In this document: positions 45,763 to 57,714 of the stretch, one piece after another
Position numbering within the stretch: position 1 is the stretch's first letter
Layout: each line of letters starts with the position of its first letter
DNA from: Stereum hirsutum FP-91666 SS1
Taxonomy: Eukaryota; Basidiomycota; Agaricomycetes; Russulales; Stereaceae
Reading direction: 5' to 3'
Assembly: GCF_000264905.1 (NCBI RefSeq)
Contig: NW_006763131.1
Span: 1,796,605-1,860,604, forward strand
DNA: 64,000 nucleotides
The notes under the pieces: model-generated
Told to the model about the DNA's origin: nothing
The model's database searches: none
Seen by the model: only the letters and a program-made list of their open reading frames with translations
Position numbers and translations under genes: made by a program

Positions 45763-48700
45763 ATGGCTCGCCCGGAGCCGCCATCCACTCTCCCCACAGA
45801 CAATGGCGAAGGTCCCAGCACAGGCACGGGCACTAGCACCAACTCTCGCAACCGTCACTCTCGCACACAGTTCCCCTCTCTCGAACAAGACAATTCGTTC
45901 GCTTCTGGGTCTTCGAATGGTGGTGAACCCTACAAATCGTCCCCTGGCATAGGCCTTGGGCCACCTCCGAACATTCGTCGTTCGTCAACCCAATCTCGAG
46001 CAGGTCCTTCGAGTACCACGTCCTCTACTCGGCAGCATGACACTCGGAGACGTGTACGCTCTGTTCATGCTTCTGGACGCGAGGAGGAGTCTGTCCTGGG
46101 TGGAATGTCTCCTTCAATGTCGATTCGGCGACGAACGCTCACGACACAAGGACTTTCACACAAGACGTCCAGGAATCACCTAGGGGAGAATGTGGAATCT
46201 CCGTCAGACGACATTGGGCCGGGGGTGTTCTCTGACGAATATGATCTATGTGCGTCCGTCCTCAACTAGCTGGATGTTCTGCTTGCTAACACGTTATCCG
46301 CTTCTAAAGCTCATGACGGTGCGTACCTCCCTGCACTGGCAGTGAACTGGACTAAGGCCTTCTCCATCATCGGCAGACCCTCAGATTCTAGAGGATGTCC
46401 AGCGCGCTCTTAAATTGAAGGCTAGACGTGAAGCACGGAAACGTGCCAACTCCTCCGTACCGGGTGGGACGTCTACGTCGACCATGGCATCCACATCATA
46501 TTCACCCCTCTCCTCTCCTGGTCGCCCACCGACTGCACTATCATCTATCCCTCCTCCACCTCTGAATGGTCCTAGCGTTGAGTCTGAGATAGACTTTAGC
46601 CCGTCGGTCGGTGTGGAGAGGCTACATCCCGTCCCTACGTCTAATAATATGGGCATCACACTGGACTGGAGTAATCCGGCCTCTGAGGATGAGAAGTCCG
46701 ACAAGAGATGGTCTTTATCTTTGCCAAAGAAGAAACTAAAGGATAAACCGGAGAATGCGAGCAAGGAAGTCTTGGAGAGACAGGAAGCCCTCTACGTTAG
46801 TAAGTGTTGTGTGTGGCGATTCATGTATATCGAGGATACTAAGCTGTTTCGGCGCAGATAAACTTGGGAGAATCAAATCATCAGCAAAGTCTGCCACATT
46901 AAAGAAGGCTGAAATAACAGCCCAACAACTTCGAAGACGATATAGCATGCTCTACTCGACATTGGGCTCGACTCAGGAGCCGTCCCTCACCAAGGTCGTC
47001 CGATGGTACTCGAAACTTGACCCGGCTCTCCAGAACTCGTTCCATCAAGCAGAACCGCATACCTGGGCTAAGCACCTTCGCGACCGCAAAGAGGGCGGGA
47101 ATACATCTCGTTCCGCTTGGAACGTCTCCGCCCTTATAGTCGAAGAGTATGTCAAATTACGAACCAGACGGGAGACCATGGAGACTATCCCAGAGGATGG
47201 GTACGCGGTTGGATCTCCTACCGCTCAGGGCTTTTCTCCATGGCTTCCTGGGTCTTCAGCGTCGAAGGGTCAAGCAGCCTCCGAAGAGAGTGCAGCCGTT
47301 CAACTTGGTGCCTCACTTTCTCGCCGGAGATCTCACGAGGGTCACGTATCTTTCGAGCCCCTCATCGATTCGTCACGGCCTCCCGTGGCTGAAGACAACC
47401 GCCGCCGGAGTACTGACGGAATTTCCAAGAGCTGGAGGCATTCCCTACCAGCAATGAGCGACTCTCCTCGAAGTTCGATATACAGCAGTATTTTCAGCGG
47501 TGGCGTATCTCCGTCTAGCAGTCGCATGCATCTTCGTGGTATCGCCAGAAGAGTTCGCCGCCGAGGACAAGAAAGCGACGATGCTTCCTCATCGCATCAG
47601 TCACTATCGGATCACGATCACAGTCACTCGGAGAGCGGCAGCATGAAGCCTCAGCGCCGCCTTCGCCCATCGGATCTAGAGTTGAATGCTCGTCCCGATG
47701 GGAAACGTGGTGATGAGGAACCTCCGTCATTCGAAAGGTCTCCGCCCTTACCTGAAGACCCGGTCACGGCCAAGATCATGCTTACGGAGTCCTCCCCTGA
47801 AGAGCAGCGTCAGCCACCAGGGCCACTTGCTTCGCCGTTCAATGATGTGAATACTCCGCGAATCCCACAACGTACTCGTCTGCGGACATCTCTGCCTAAT
47901 TCGGAACCACCGTCTTTGCTCGAGGAGGAACGACGGCAACAGCAAGTCGATGAAGAGGCGGAGCACCGTGAGTATGAACGTAGAGAACAGTACGTGTATG
48001 AATTATGTTATCGTCTTTTCGCATCTTGTGCTCACACGAACAACAGACTTCTGGAACAGGCACACGCGCAGAATGCTCGAAATCGGCAACTGTTGCAGCG
48101 TATTGCCACTAGTGTCAAGGACTACGAGGGTATACAAGACACTCTGTACAAGCTAATCGGATTATCTCGCACCGGCCTTTCGCCAGACCTCATGGACGCG
48201 CTGTCGCACGATCCAGCCGTCATCACTGGCTCAACGCGTGGAGTCAGGGGTTGGAGAGCGGTGGAAAATATCCACGAGCATCTCATTCGACAGGCGGAGA
48301 CTATCCAGACGTTCCTTCAGTCTGCAGACACGGTCGGAGATGTGGAGCTGCATCCTAACGCGCTAGACCAACACCTTGCTGGATTGACTCAATCACTTGA
48401 CATTCTGGAGAGTCGTCGCGTCGATTTGGAGAAGCGGTCAAGCATTGTCGCAGAAACGTTGAGTCGGATCAAGATCGTACATGCGTCAGTGAAGGCAGAG
48501 TATCGGGATGCTGTCATGCATACTTCAGCCGTGTATCCCGAGGTCCGTCATCTTCTGTGGCTCTCTAACCTTTTACTCATCTACGTCTGCAGCTATCCCA
48601 CATCGTCGCCTTGGAGGAGAGCTATAAGGACAATTACCAGCAGCTCTGGGAGTTCGGTATGGATGCTCTCACCCTCATCCTGGACACGGTCACTCCCTTC

Positions 48701-49084
48701 TGGCGTGTATACGGAAAGATCATAGGCGAAGACGTGACAGACTTCCTCATCATACCTTGGTATCGAAACGAGTTCACCGGAGAAGATAAACGATATCCCA
48801 TAAAGTTCCCTCGGCGGTCCTTTCGACATTGGGTGGGTCTCTTCGTATTCTTTTGCCTCAATGTAGGCATATTTGGGCTGCAGGTCGGGGGTGCGGTTGC
48901 TTCCAGTGCACATTACAGATATCCTTTCACGCTGCATCCTGGTTTCTGGTGGGTGGTGTTGCCCACTTATTGGAGTGTCATTACAGTACAATGGTGTGCT
49001 GCTCTCGTCGAATTGTGCATAGTCGCCCTTCAGATCCTTTGTGTCGTCTGGTGGTTAGGGTGGTCGGCTAACATCGTGGACTAA
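45763..49084 (+). CDS. Large Ser-rich, coiled-coil protein with C-terminal membrane helices, function unknown
   Basis: At least seven exons: 45763-46249, a 9-nt microexon 46310-46318, 46377-46799, 46858-47989, 48047-48552, and a last exon from about 48593 to 49084. The N-terminal 350 residues are Ser/Thr-rich and disordered. Ordered blocks include SATLKKAEITAQQLRRRYSMLYSTLG and VRWYSKLDPALQNSFHQAEPHTWAKHL. A coiled coil (about EEERRQQQVDEEAEHREYERREQ through RLLEQAHAQNARNRQLLQRIA) and more helices follow. The C-terminus has LEESYKDNYQQLWEFGMDALTLILDTVTPFWRVYGKIIGEDVTDFLIIPWYRNEF. Two or three membrane helices then come, from HWVGLFVFFCLNVGIFGL on. I recall no named family. The layout (long cytosolic coiled coil, C-terminal anchor) suits an ER/nuclear-envelope or organelle tether, but this is inference. 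Confidence 0.75.
46310..46318 (+). other. 9-nt microexon
   Basis: CTCATGACG sits between TTCTAAAG and GTGCGT, with introns of 60 and 58 nt on either side. It contributes S-H-D. Skipping it keeps the frame. Confidence 0.6.
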
Positions 49085-49315
49085 TTATTTGCATGCACTT
49101 CCGTTCGTTTCTCACTTTCTTTCCTACACGTCTCTCCCGCTTTCCTGAACCTCATTGTAATATTCCCCTCACACGCTGGACGCTGGATCTCACCTCTATA
49201 TCATACCTGTAATTTGCTCTGCTGGCATACCCTCTTTACTCATTGTTCCATATCATACTTATATTCCCCCCGACCGTTCCCGGGTCCTTTTCGCATGCTA
49301 CTACTACTCTAGGCA

Positions 49316-51324
49316 CTACTTACTGGGCGCGGACCCGCACGACGGAGGAGGGTTCGCATGGGAATATACCACGAATGGTGACTGACCGTGATGGGTCGAG
49401 CCGTTTCGCGCACTGGAAGCGCTATAGCCTGAGGGACCGGCCGACGTCATGCTGCTATAGTGACTCGTCGTTGGTAGTGGTGTGGCGAGCGATGTGTAGG
49501 AACGTGAAGGCCCCGCAGAAGCTGAGGTAGAGGATCCCGGCTGCCTTGGTTTTCCCGTGTCGACACAGGTTCTGCAAAAGCCTACAAACACGGACGCGTG
49601 AGATATGTCGTGGCCATACATCACAGCTAAACGAACCAGACGACGTACGTCCTCCAAGCATTAAAGGGACATCAGCTTGTCCGCATCCCACACATGCAAT
49701 TTTCTTGGGTTGTGGCACAGTGGGAGTGGCGGCAGGTTTAGGTTGAGAAGGTCGTCGCCGTTTCGAAGTCGAGGCTTTTTCACTGTCTGGGGCATCAGGC
49801 TTTGGTCGCTTGACTTTTGTCTTTTCCTTATAAGTTGTCTTCATCGGCCTCATTACATAGGGTGACGTCGCAGCCTGCGTAGATCCTGTGAGCCTAATGA
49901 CGACTCTGCCAGAGTTTTCAGACTTACCTCTCGCAGTTGGGCGAGCAGATCGCCTTCGGGTAACCGTTGCTGTAGATAGACCCGTTTAGGGGGTCTCTGG
50001 AGAGCACACAAATTCGATCAGTGATACAAATGTCGAAGAAAGGTAGATGGCAGAATCACAATTGACTTCAAGATGGCCCGATTTCTCTCCATTTCGTCCG
50101 GGCCACCACACCATTTCACGAGATTATCCCATAGAGTCGGGTGTGCGTTCGTAAGGTGAAACGTCACCACCTGTCGTGGGGCTTCAAGCTTTTTGCTCAA
50201 CGATGCATCGAGAGTGGAAGGAGGAAACGCTGATTTAGGGAACGGAAGAACGGTAGAAATGAGGATCTCTTCGACACGTCCTGTTGGAGGTTTGCGTTCG
50301 CAAGCTGTATGTCCTCTGGGAAAAAGCCACCTGTCGTGAGTCTTCTCCTTGAACTCGAGGATAATGTCATAATTCCTCTGCATCTGAGGCGGCGGCGTCG
50401 GTTGAGCGGGAGCATACGATGGTACGGTGGTGTATCCGTGTCCTTGACTTGGTTGCTGGTATGCCGGCGCGCCGTATGCTGGAGGAACGTAGGGAGGGCG
50501 TCCGGTGTTTATCACAGAAGCAGTCGTCGCTACTGGTGGGGTCAGGGCGCTGGGACCCGACGCAAGTGACTTAATGAGTAAATGGAGGGTTTCCATTTGA
50601 TCAGGATTGGCATGCCCACTAAGGGCCTGACGGATGAGGTTGGAGAGCGTAGGGTTTGATGCAGCTGCATCGTCAAGAAGGGAGGCCAATGTCGACGGTC
50701 GAGGAAGCTCAGGAGCGATAGATGAGACGAGTGGCGTGGTGGCGCGAACTGTCTGAGCACTTGGTAAAGACGGAGTCTGTGTCTGAGGAGGTGCAGAGGG
50801 AGAATTGTAGGAGTATTGTGAGTATGGAGAGGAGTTGTATGGTCTCGACGGTTGCCAGCTCGTGCTGGACGTAGAGGGATAGCTCGGTGTTGTGAGAGGA
50901 GCCGCACCCGAGTAATGAACCTCGTAAAGGGCGGTGTCGACGAATACATGTGGACCTATAGCGAGGTTACATTTCCCAAGAGATATGGCGCGATGTTCTG
51001 GAGGTATAACATCGACTGGCTTGTTCGCTCGTGGTTTCGTGGAGAACTTGGGAAATACGGTGGAAAGCCATTCTGTGCGAGCTGATGTAACACGTCAAAA
51101 TCACTATAATGGAAAGAAATATAGCCGTGTGCGCACATTGTTTGAGAGCATTGGGAATTACGAAGCTTGAAGTATGAAAAGATCAGGATATGGATCCGAG
51201 CAGCTGCTGGGCCTTGTGCGTACCTCTTCGCCACAGCGTTCAATATTTTCGCGTGTCCCTCGTGGCCGGCCTTGACCTCCCAGCCTGGGGAAGGTCCGAC
51301 AGGTAGATGTAACGCAGTGGCCAT
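49316..51324 (-). CDS. Unrecognised nuclear-type protein with a Cys4 zinc site; 5' junction unresolved
   Basis: Minus strand. Exon 1 (51224-51324) encodes MATALHLPVGPSPGWEVKAGHEGHAKILNAVAKR. The main exon (about 50047-51080) has an ordered start (TEWLSTVFPKFS...VDVIPPEHRAISLGKCNLAIGPHVFVDTALYEVHY), a Pro/Ser-rich middle, a helical LASLLDDAAASNPTLSNLIRQAL, then YDIILEFKEKTHDRWLFPRG and VTFHLTNAHPTLWDNLVKWCGG. Downstream exons carry RPPKRVYLQQRLPEGDLLAQLRE, a basic nuclear-localisation-like region (KVKRPKPDAPDSEKASTSKRRR) and a zinc site CVGCGQADVPLMLGGRFCRTC (C-x2-C-x15-C-x2-C) split by an intron. The Ser-rich tail ends at 49316. The zinc spacing is GATA-like but shorter than classic GATA fingers. 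It may be a chromatin or transcription component. The exon 1 to exon 2 frame does not close with any AG acceptor I can find (see findings). Confidence 0.65.
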
Positions 51325-51705
51325 ATTTGTCAGTACCAGGAAACCACGGAATTACTTTATGTGCAACTTGCGAAGTAAGAACAAGGTGTGGCGTAGCTTG
51401 AAGGATTGTTGAAGGATTTCAAATTAAAGCGTCGCGAAAGGTGAGGCGGTTGTTTGCATTTGTTTCGCCCAATCACCGCACGCTTCACAAGGCTTCACAG
51501 AATCACACTTCGAGCTAAGTACTTCAACGAGCCAACAACATATCCTCAACCTGCATATCACCCACAGATTCGTATCGAGTACAAGTTTGTCTGCACCGGA
51601 CACGTACACTACGCTTCAACGTACAATTACCGCGGCTTACAGGTAGCGCATGAAAATATTGTTCCAATAATCACAGAAGTCCCTAATGACATACAAGCCA
51701 AATAT
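51325..51705. other. Short intergenic region
   Basis: 381 bp between two minus-strand genes. No coding frame or repeat of note was seen. Confidence 0.35.
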
Positions 51706-53033
51706 TCAAGCCCTCTTCTCATTCTCTGCTATTTTCGAAGCGTTCACAGCCCCGCCAGTCTCCGCTGGGTAGGGCGTTGATGTACTATGCGGTCCGCTCT
51801 CCAGTGGTGCTGTGTGCGACGGTACGGCAGAAGGTGAGGAAGTGGCGCCGCCAACGTAGGTCTGGGCCTTCTCCAGGATGGAGTCGACGACTGGCTGAGC
51901 CTTAGCTTGAGCGAGCTCGACATGAGGCCGGGCCAATGCCTGTGCTTGTGCAAGGGCAGACTGAGCAGCAGCTACGGCGTTCCCCGCCGTTGACTTGACG
52001 TTGTCGGTAGTACCTGAGGTTTGGGTGGACGTGGCGGGGCTTGGATTCGTACCGCCAGCGCTGCTGGGGAGGTAAGACTGTACACAAACACAATTATTAT
52101 TAGCCAACCCACTGGAGAGGGCGATGCGGTATATTATAAATACTGACCCGAGCTGTCGCTAAGGCGTTGCCCGCAAAATCTCTAGCTTGGTCCGTCATAG
52201 GCTGAGAGGTACTAGAAGTGGTGGAGTTGCTGGTGTTTGTGCCACCCACAGATGGGGGAAGGTACGCCTAACAAAGATCAAGTCAGATACTGCTCACTTC
52301 GATGACAGTGAGGTTATAATTGACCTGAGCTGCAGCCAGCGTGCTTGCGGCCAGATCCTTTGCCTGGGAAACGTAGCCTGCACCTGCCTCCTTCGCAGCC
52401 TCTACATCTCTCTGACCTTCAGCCACAGCAGCGTCCGTGGTAGCTTTGGCGTCCTTGCCGAGGGCGTATGCGGAGTCCTTAGTGCTGTCGGTAGTCCCAT
52501 CTCCCTTCGTCTGTCGACTTCTGGTTAGACAAGGGTTGAAGTAATGTGATGGTTGAGACGTACATAGGCAGTTGATGCTGCATCCCCAGCAGCACTTTGA
52601 ATTCCATGAGCGGTCCTATGGATGTTCGTAGCCGCAGAGTTGGTGGGAGCTTGTGACTCGAGGTTCGCAGCAGTCGTGGTGGCTCCTGCGGGACTATAAC
52701 GGTGTAATATCAGAACGTAGCACCTACAGAGAAGGATAGGTAGGGACATACATTGTGCCAGCCGGTGCAGCGACGTGCTATGTATCACACGGCATCAATT
52801 CGCCATATCACTCAGCAGAGAAAAACTACTGAAACATACCTGAGCGGTGGTAGCAGCATCGACAGCGGCCTTGTGAGCAATTTCTGCTTGGTGGTGGACT
52901 TCGCTGGCGAGTTTGGCAGTAGAGGTCTCCGCCTCGATGCGAGCAGCAGTCGTTTCGTATCTGAATAGGTAAACAGGATGAGTCCAAAGTAACGACTGGG
53001 ATGGATGGTCGATGCGTACTCTGCTTGAGACAT
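51706..53033 (-). CDS. Ala-rich LEA/apolipoprotein-like repeat protein
   Basis: About seven exons, minus strand, from a 14-nt first exon (53020-53033) and 52840-52960 to the last exon ending at 51706. The protein starts MSQAEYETTAARIEAETSTAKLASEVHHQAEIAHKAAVDAATTAQ. It is dominated by 11-mer-like amphipathic helices rich in Ala, Lys, Asp, Gln and Thr. A near-duplicate module occurs twice: YLPPSVGGTNTSN...ARDFAGNALATAR and YLPSSAGGTNPSP...VKSTAGNAVAAAQ. There is no Cys, Trp or signal peptide in what I can read. These traits resemble group-3 LEA or apolipoprotein-A-type helices, which bind membranes or lipid droplets or protect proteins under desiccation. That role is inference. It has roughly 300 residues, and exon edges are partly approximate. 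Confidence 0.75.
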
Positions 53034-53400
53034 GGTGGCGGTTGTTGAATACGATGAGTTGGGTGGGTTATGTGGAGAGCTTGTAGAGGAGTGGAGAGTT
53101 TGCGGGAGTGGAATAATGAGAGACTGCTTGCGCAGACGCGCTCCGCTTTATAGCTCGCCTCCAGAACCATACTGTAATGACAGCTTTGCGCTTGCTCCAC
53201 GCCAATGACATCACAGTTCAACTCGAACGGCGTTACGCCGGACGTATGTACCCGGACCTTGGCGCAGAAACAAAGTGAGGTGGCACCAGGACTGAGGGCA
53301 TGTTAAATTAATCCTTGTGTAGAAGACAACATATGTACGGTCCATGCACTGTTATTCATGATACACCCGTTAGTTCAAGACCCCGTTCGAGAAACCCTAT
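53034..53400. promoter_or_regulatory. LEA-like gene upstream region / MFS transporter 3' end
   Basis: 367 bp, no coding frame. It should hold the LEA-like promoter. No stress element can be named with confidence. Confidence 0.3.
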
Positions 53401-56101
53401 TCAAATATCATCGGCAGCCATCTTCGACATCGCACGCAACCTGGCATCACGTGTCGTCAGTATGATGCTGCATGCACATATCTCACAGATTGACGATACG
53501 AACTTCGGGCCATATATGTAGAAGAGAAATGGCACGACTGCAAGTAGCACCGATATGCAACCAAGCAGCGTACATGCCCAATTGATGCCTAAATTATGGA
53601 ACAACGGCTGGGCCACAAGCGGGAGGGCGGCGGCGAAGATGCTACGCATGAATGTGTTGGCTGCAACTGCCGATGCGGCATATTTCGTGTAAGCATCAAG
53701 AAGATAGTTTATTCCCGCCTGTGTATGAGTGGAATTAGTTGAGTCACAGCCCAAGACTCCGAAGAAAGCACTATACCTGGAAAATAAGCAGAAAACTGGA
53801 CCAGAGAAATCACCTAAATCACCTAGCTGTTGTTATGTCCAAGAATGAAGAGATCGTACCTCATGCCGATGAAAGCAAGTCCGAGCACACTGGGAAACCA
53901 ATTGATGCTGGGATCACTTGTCCATCCGAGGAGGAAGAACCCTACGGGGAAGGTGATGGCGCCGAGCACTAGAACGATGTTAGACGTGGTGAAATTTCGC
54001 CACGAGAAAAGGAACGCACTCATAGGTGGTAACCTTCGCTCTGGTGGTGCTCGACCGCCATGTTTCTCGAGGTAGGGTGCAAATACATGCGACGAATAAT
54101 AAATGTTGACCATTGCAGCTGTAAGAGTCCCTACCTGTGCAATTGATAAAGCATAAGCTTCAGGAGGTTAAAGACACGGAAGAAAATACCAGCACACCAG
54201 AACGGCCAAGAACGGCAGGCTTCCTACGAGCGGATTCCAGCCACGCTTTTCTTCATATACGATGGGGACAGCACCGAAGAGCAGGTACAAAATTCCGTCT
54301 GGAATGTGATCAAGATGTAGCACGACATCTGGGACAACAGGCCAAGGGTAGACTCACAAGCGAAGCTGTTATAAAGTGTCAAAACTCTTTAGAGTTGGTC
54401 AGTAAGTGAGCTTCATACCATCACAAAAATCAGGACGTACCCGACCATAGGTTCCAAAACGATCATTCTCAACGGCCTCGTCAAGTTCTTCTCGACGAAG
54501 GTCTCAATCGCGAAATCCTGCATCTCTTGCCGACTGTGCAGCTCCCATCTACCAGTCTTCAGACGAAGGCGCCTTGCCTTGGCGGATAGCAAAGCTGGTG
54601 CAAAGGTTTCCGGTAGAAACATTATGTTGAAGGAAATCTAAGGAAATTCAGAAATCAATCGGCAGAGAAGAAGACAAAATCCATCAAGAAATGCGTACCA
54701 CAGTACTCGTCAGAATGACCACAAGATACTCAGTCCACCTCCAACCAAATTTGGGTTGTTCAGCCACGGCACTACCTATAATCTATTCTGACATGAGTAT
54801 GGAGTACAAGGCACGAAAGCGGACAGACGAGGCGAGGCAGAGGACAGAACGACAAACCGGGCCTAACGTGGGACCTGCAATAACGGCCAAAGAGTACCAG
54901 ACTAAAGGCCTACGTCAGTAGCGATACCAATAAGGTAAGTGATGAGACCGGTATAACGCACCGACTGCTACACCCCGTTCCTTCTGATTGAACATATCCT
55001 AAGAGAGCGGAATGATTGCAATGAGACTAAATTATCGGTACTGGCAATGTGTAGGTTCTTACAGCGAGTCCTCCTCCCACGTTTACTACCGGAGAGCTGG
55101 CCATTACACCTCCAAAGAAACCTGAGAACATGATGCAACAAATATAGTGTCGCAGTGAGAAGTCAGCATCATCGGTAGTATAGTATAGATTGCTCACGAG
55201 TGATGAAAATTGTTTGAATATCTTTGGCAGTTGCTGTGGCAGCGGAAAAGCAGATGAAGACAAACATCGGGATCAAGACTGCTGGTCGTCGCCCATAGAT
55301 CTCAGATAAAGGAGCGAAGAAGATAGGGCCTGGTACATAGCCTGATTCGGAAAATGAGCTCCCAGGTCAACGAAGGCGTGCATTCGGTGTTACATACCGA
55401 GGACAAAAAGACTAAGGCCAAGGATGGTGACCTCAGTGCTCACACCTATCAGAGAGGGAGATAGTTAAGAAAGGTAGCATATTCAAGCAGAGAGTAGCGC
55501 GAGATGTGATGATACGAACCGTATTGTTCGCTGACATCGTTCGAGGCAGAGCTGAAAATACTGCTGGCAAATGTGGAGCCTATCGTACCAGATACACAAA
55601 GAAGTGTGAGACCCAATTCATGGCGTGCGAGTATCCGGGGCGTACACATTGTGATCATTCCGAAGAGCACGGTGACGATAACCTTGTAGCTATACGACCA
55701 GTTCTGTGGATTTTCAGGATCATCTTTCGAGTCCCATCTAGACAGAAGTAAGGATTAAAAGTGACAGCTTTAAGAAAGTAATACTGACGGACTTACGTGA
55801 CAATATCATCCTTCCACCTCCTTTCTTCCGGGGGCAAGTCAGCTTGAATCTCGTCTATCCGACTACGCTCCCTCTTTGCCACCACTTCTCGATCGGCGTC
55901 CTCTACTGGTGTTTGTTCCCCATCTCGATCTTCATGGTTTTCGTCGTTGTCAGGATCGTGATCAGCACCTTCGTCTGGAACGCAGCATGAATCGATATGA
56001 TTTGTTGGCATTCTACGGATGCGTGTTGAATATAGAGCTTCTGAGTCGGGGTCTGCAGGAGCACTGAGAGCGCGTCGCGGAAATGAGTCTGTCACTGGCA
56101 T
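53401..56101 (-). CDS. MFS drug:H+ antiporter, DHA1 family
   Basis: A multi-exon minus-strand gene with start MPVTDSFPRRALS at 56101 and stop at 53401. A hydrophilic, acidic N-terminal stretch of about 100 residues leads to the DHA1 hallmark SKDDPENPQNWSYSYKV. Helix 1 runs VIVTVLFGMITMCSTFASSIF, joined across a phase-1 intron with donor ATGT|GTACGCC. The motif-A loop is APLSEIYGRRPAVLIPMF, followed by FGGVMASSPVVNVGGGLADMFNQKERGVAV. The central loop is FLPETFAPALLSAKARRLRLKTGRWELHSRQEM, and IVLEPMVGYVLIFVMV starts the second half. Near the end is AGINYLLDAYTKYAASAVAANTFMRSIFAAALPLVAQPLF. This is the 12-helix arrangement of Flr1/Tpo-like plasma-membrane exporters of drugs, polyamines or toxins. 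Substrate is unknown. Not every exon edge was fixed. Confidence 0.85.
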
Positions 56102-57714
56102 GGTAGATGAGGGTTATGGAGGTGAGGAAACTAGCGGAGCCCAATGCACTTCTTATTATACGTTGGGAGCAAAGACATCATGTACAAGTCGGCCGTGGTC
56201 AGCCGCAGGCTGTGGAACTTTCGCGGCATGGAGAAACCCGTGCTTCGACAATCCTAAGGGTATGATACTACTGTGAGGGTCGTTGAGTGATGTCATTGAC
56301 CAGCATCGCTGAGCGTTATTTATATCAACGAGTGGGTCAGCAACTGCGAGTACCATCGCAGTCAATACATCCTCCTAAACATCTCGGTATTGGTTCCCAT
56401 GCGTCTGTTTCAGTCAGATGATTATTTTCGTTAGATCAGCACCGAGAACACGAAACGACAGATCACCTACTTGTCTGCTAACAGCGTTGAACTGTTGCAC
56501 CGGCTCACGTACGCGGACAGTAGCGTTTTTCAGCGGAGTAACGCTGCATCGATTCTGGCAGCCGAACGCGGAGCCCTACTAGCCCTATGTTACGCTGAGG
56601 CCAAGTGTTGGTTCAAGGAGAAAAATGTCTCTTTCAAGAAAGTGAAGACTTGAACGTTTGAACTATTGGTCAAGCTTCGAACAGTCACCTTTACTTGATT
56701 CAGTGGCTGATGATGGCCGCGAGTAAGAGATCTAGAACAAGAACACCGCCACACTGGGATAGGTTGATCGTGCGAAGATGCGACGCAACCAGCCACGTGT
56801 CTCTTGTACCCCGCTGCCAGTCCGAGCGCGAAATCGGAGGCGTTCTCCGCTTCCACAACGCGCTCGACGTTGGACCGCTCGTTTTATGTCTTTACAAAGC
56901 CTCTCCATATCACTTTTTGGGCCTAACAAGTGCGAAATAGTGAGTAAGCCGCTTCATATTCTCCAGGACCTTGTCACGGTCACGTCGACGGTCGCCCACC
57001 GCGAGAATTGGAGCCGGTGCCAATTGGTCTGTTGGAACAATGACCTCGTAACTTCTGCAATCTCCATGCAGCTCGGGGGGCTAGTAGACGCTCATTACGC
57101 GAGCATGATGTGCGTGCCGAAGTCAACACTGTCGGCGTCGGACGGAGTCCTCAGGCTTGCGCACTGGTACAAGGCGACCTTAAGCTCCATTCTATGTCAA
57201 ACGCAGCGCTGCTTATTCGCGTCACCCTTTCCTCGTTGCTCTTATGTTTCTCTTTACCATCGGCTCCGAAGGTCGAAGTAGTAACACTACGGGACATGCG
57301 TACGCACTCATGCGCAATTGCCAGGGCACGTCAGTGCATCAATTGACATACTCATACGACGGATTATGGCAGGTGCTAGCGTGCCTGTCACTGAGATTGT
57401 ATCGACGATAGATGAAAGGTTTGAAAATTTGAATGTTCAAGACCGCAACAATAAAGGACCGGAGTCGTTGTGATCTTTCGTGCTATGAGCGATGCTTGTC
57501 GCGGTGGTAGAACGGGCTGAGATGAGGTCCGCAGGTCAGGCTTGGGAGGGGGATATGTCGGCCTTCCGCATACGCAGGCCCGGTCTATCTCCCTCAGTTT
57601 ATTTCGGCGTGTTAGACCCTGTCGCAAGAATAATACTTCAATAGCAGATTGACATCAACGCTTGACGCACCTTTCTCACTTCTGTGTTCCAATTCTGCCC
57701 TCCAACGTCACACC
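56102..57714. other. Large divergent intergenic region, no supported gene
   Basis: 1.6 kb between the MFS transporter and the ubiquitin protease starts. A 167-codon plus-strand frame (56778-57281) and several antisense frames overlap it. Its amino-acid use is not protein-like and no splicing improves it. No repeats of note. Confidence 0.4.

Noticed and set aside
56778..57281. 167-codon plus-strand frame between the MFS and USP genes
   Set aside because: No family pattern, erratic composition and overlapping frames on the other strand; not supported as a gene.
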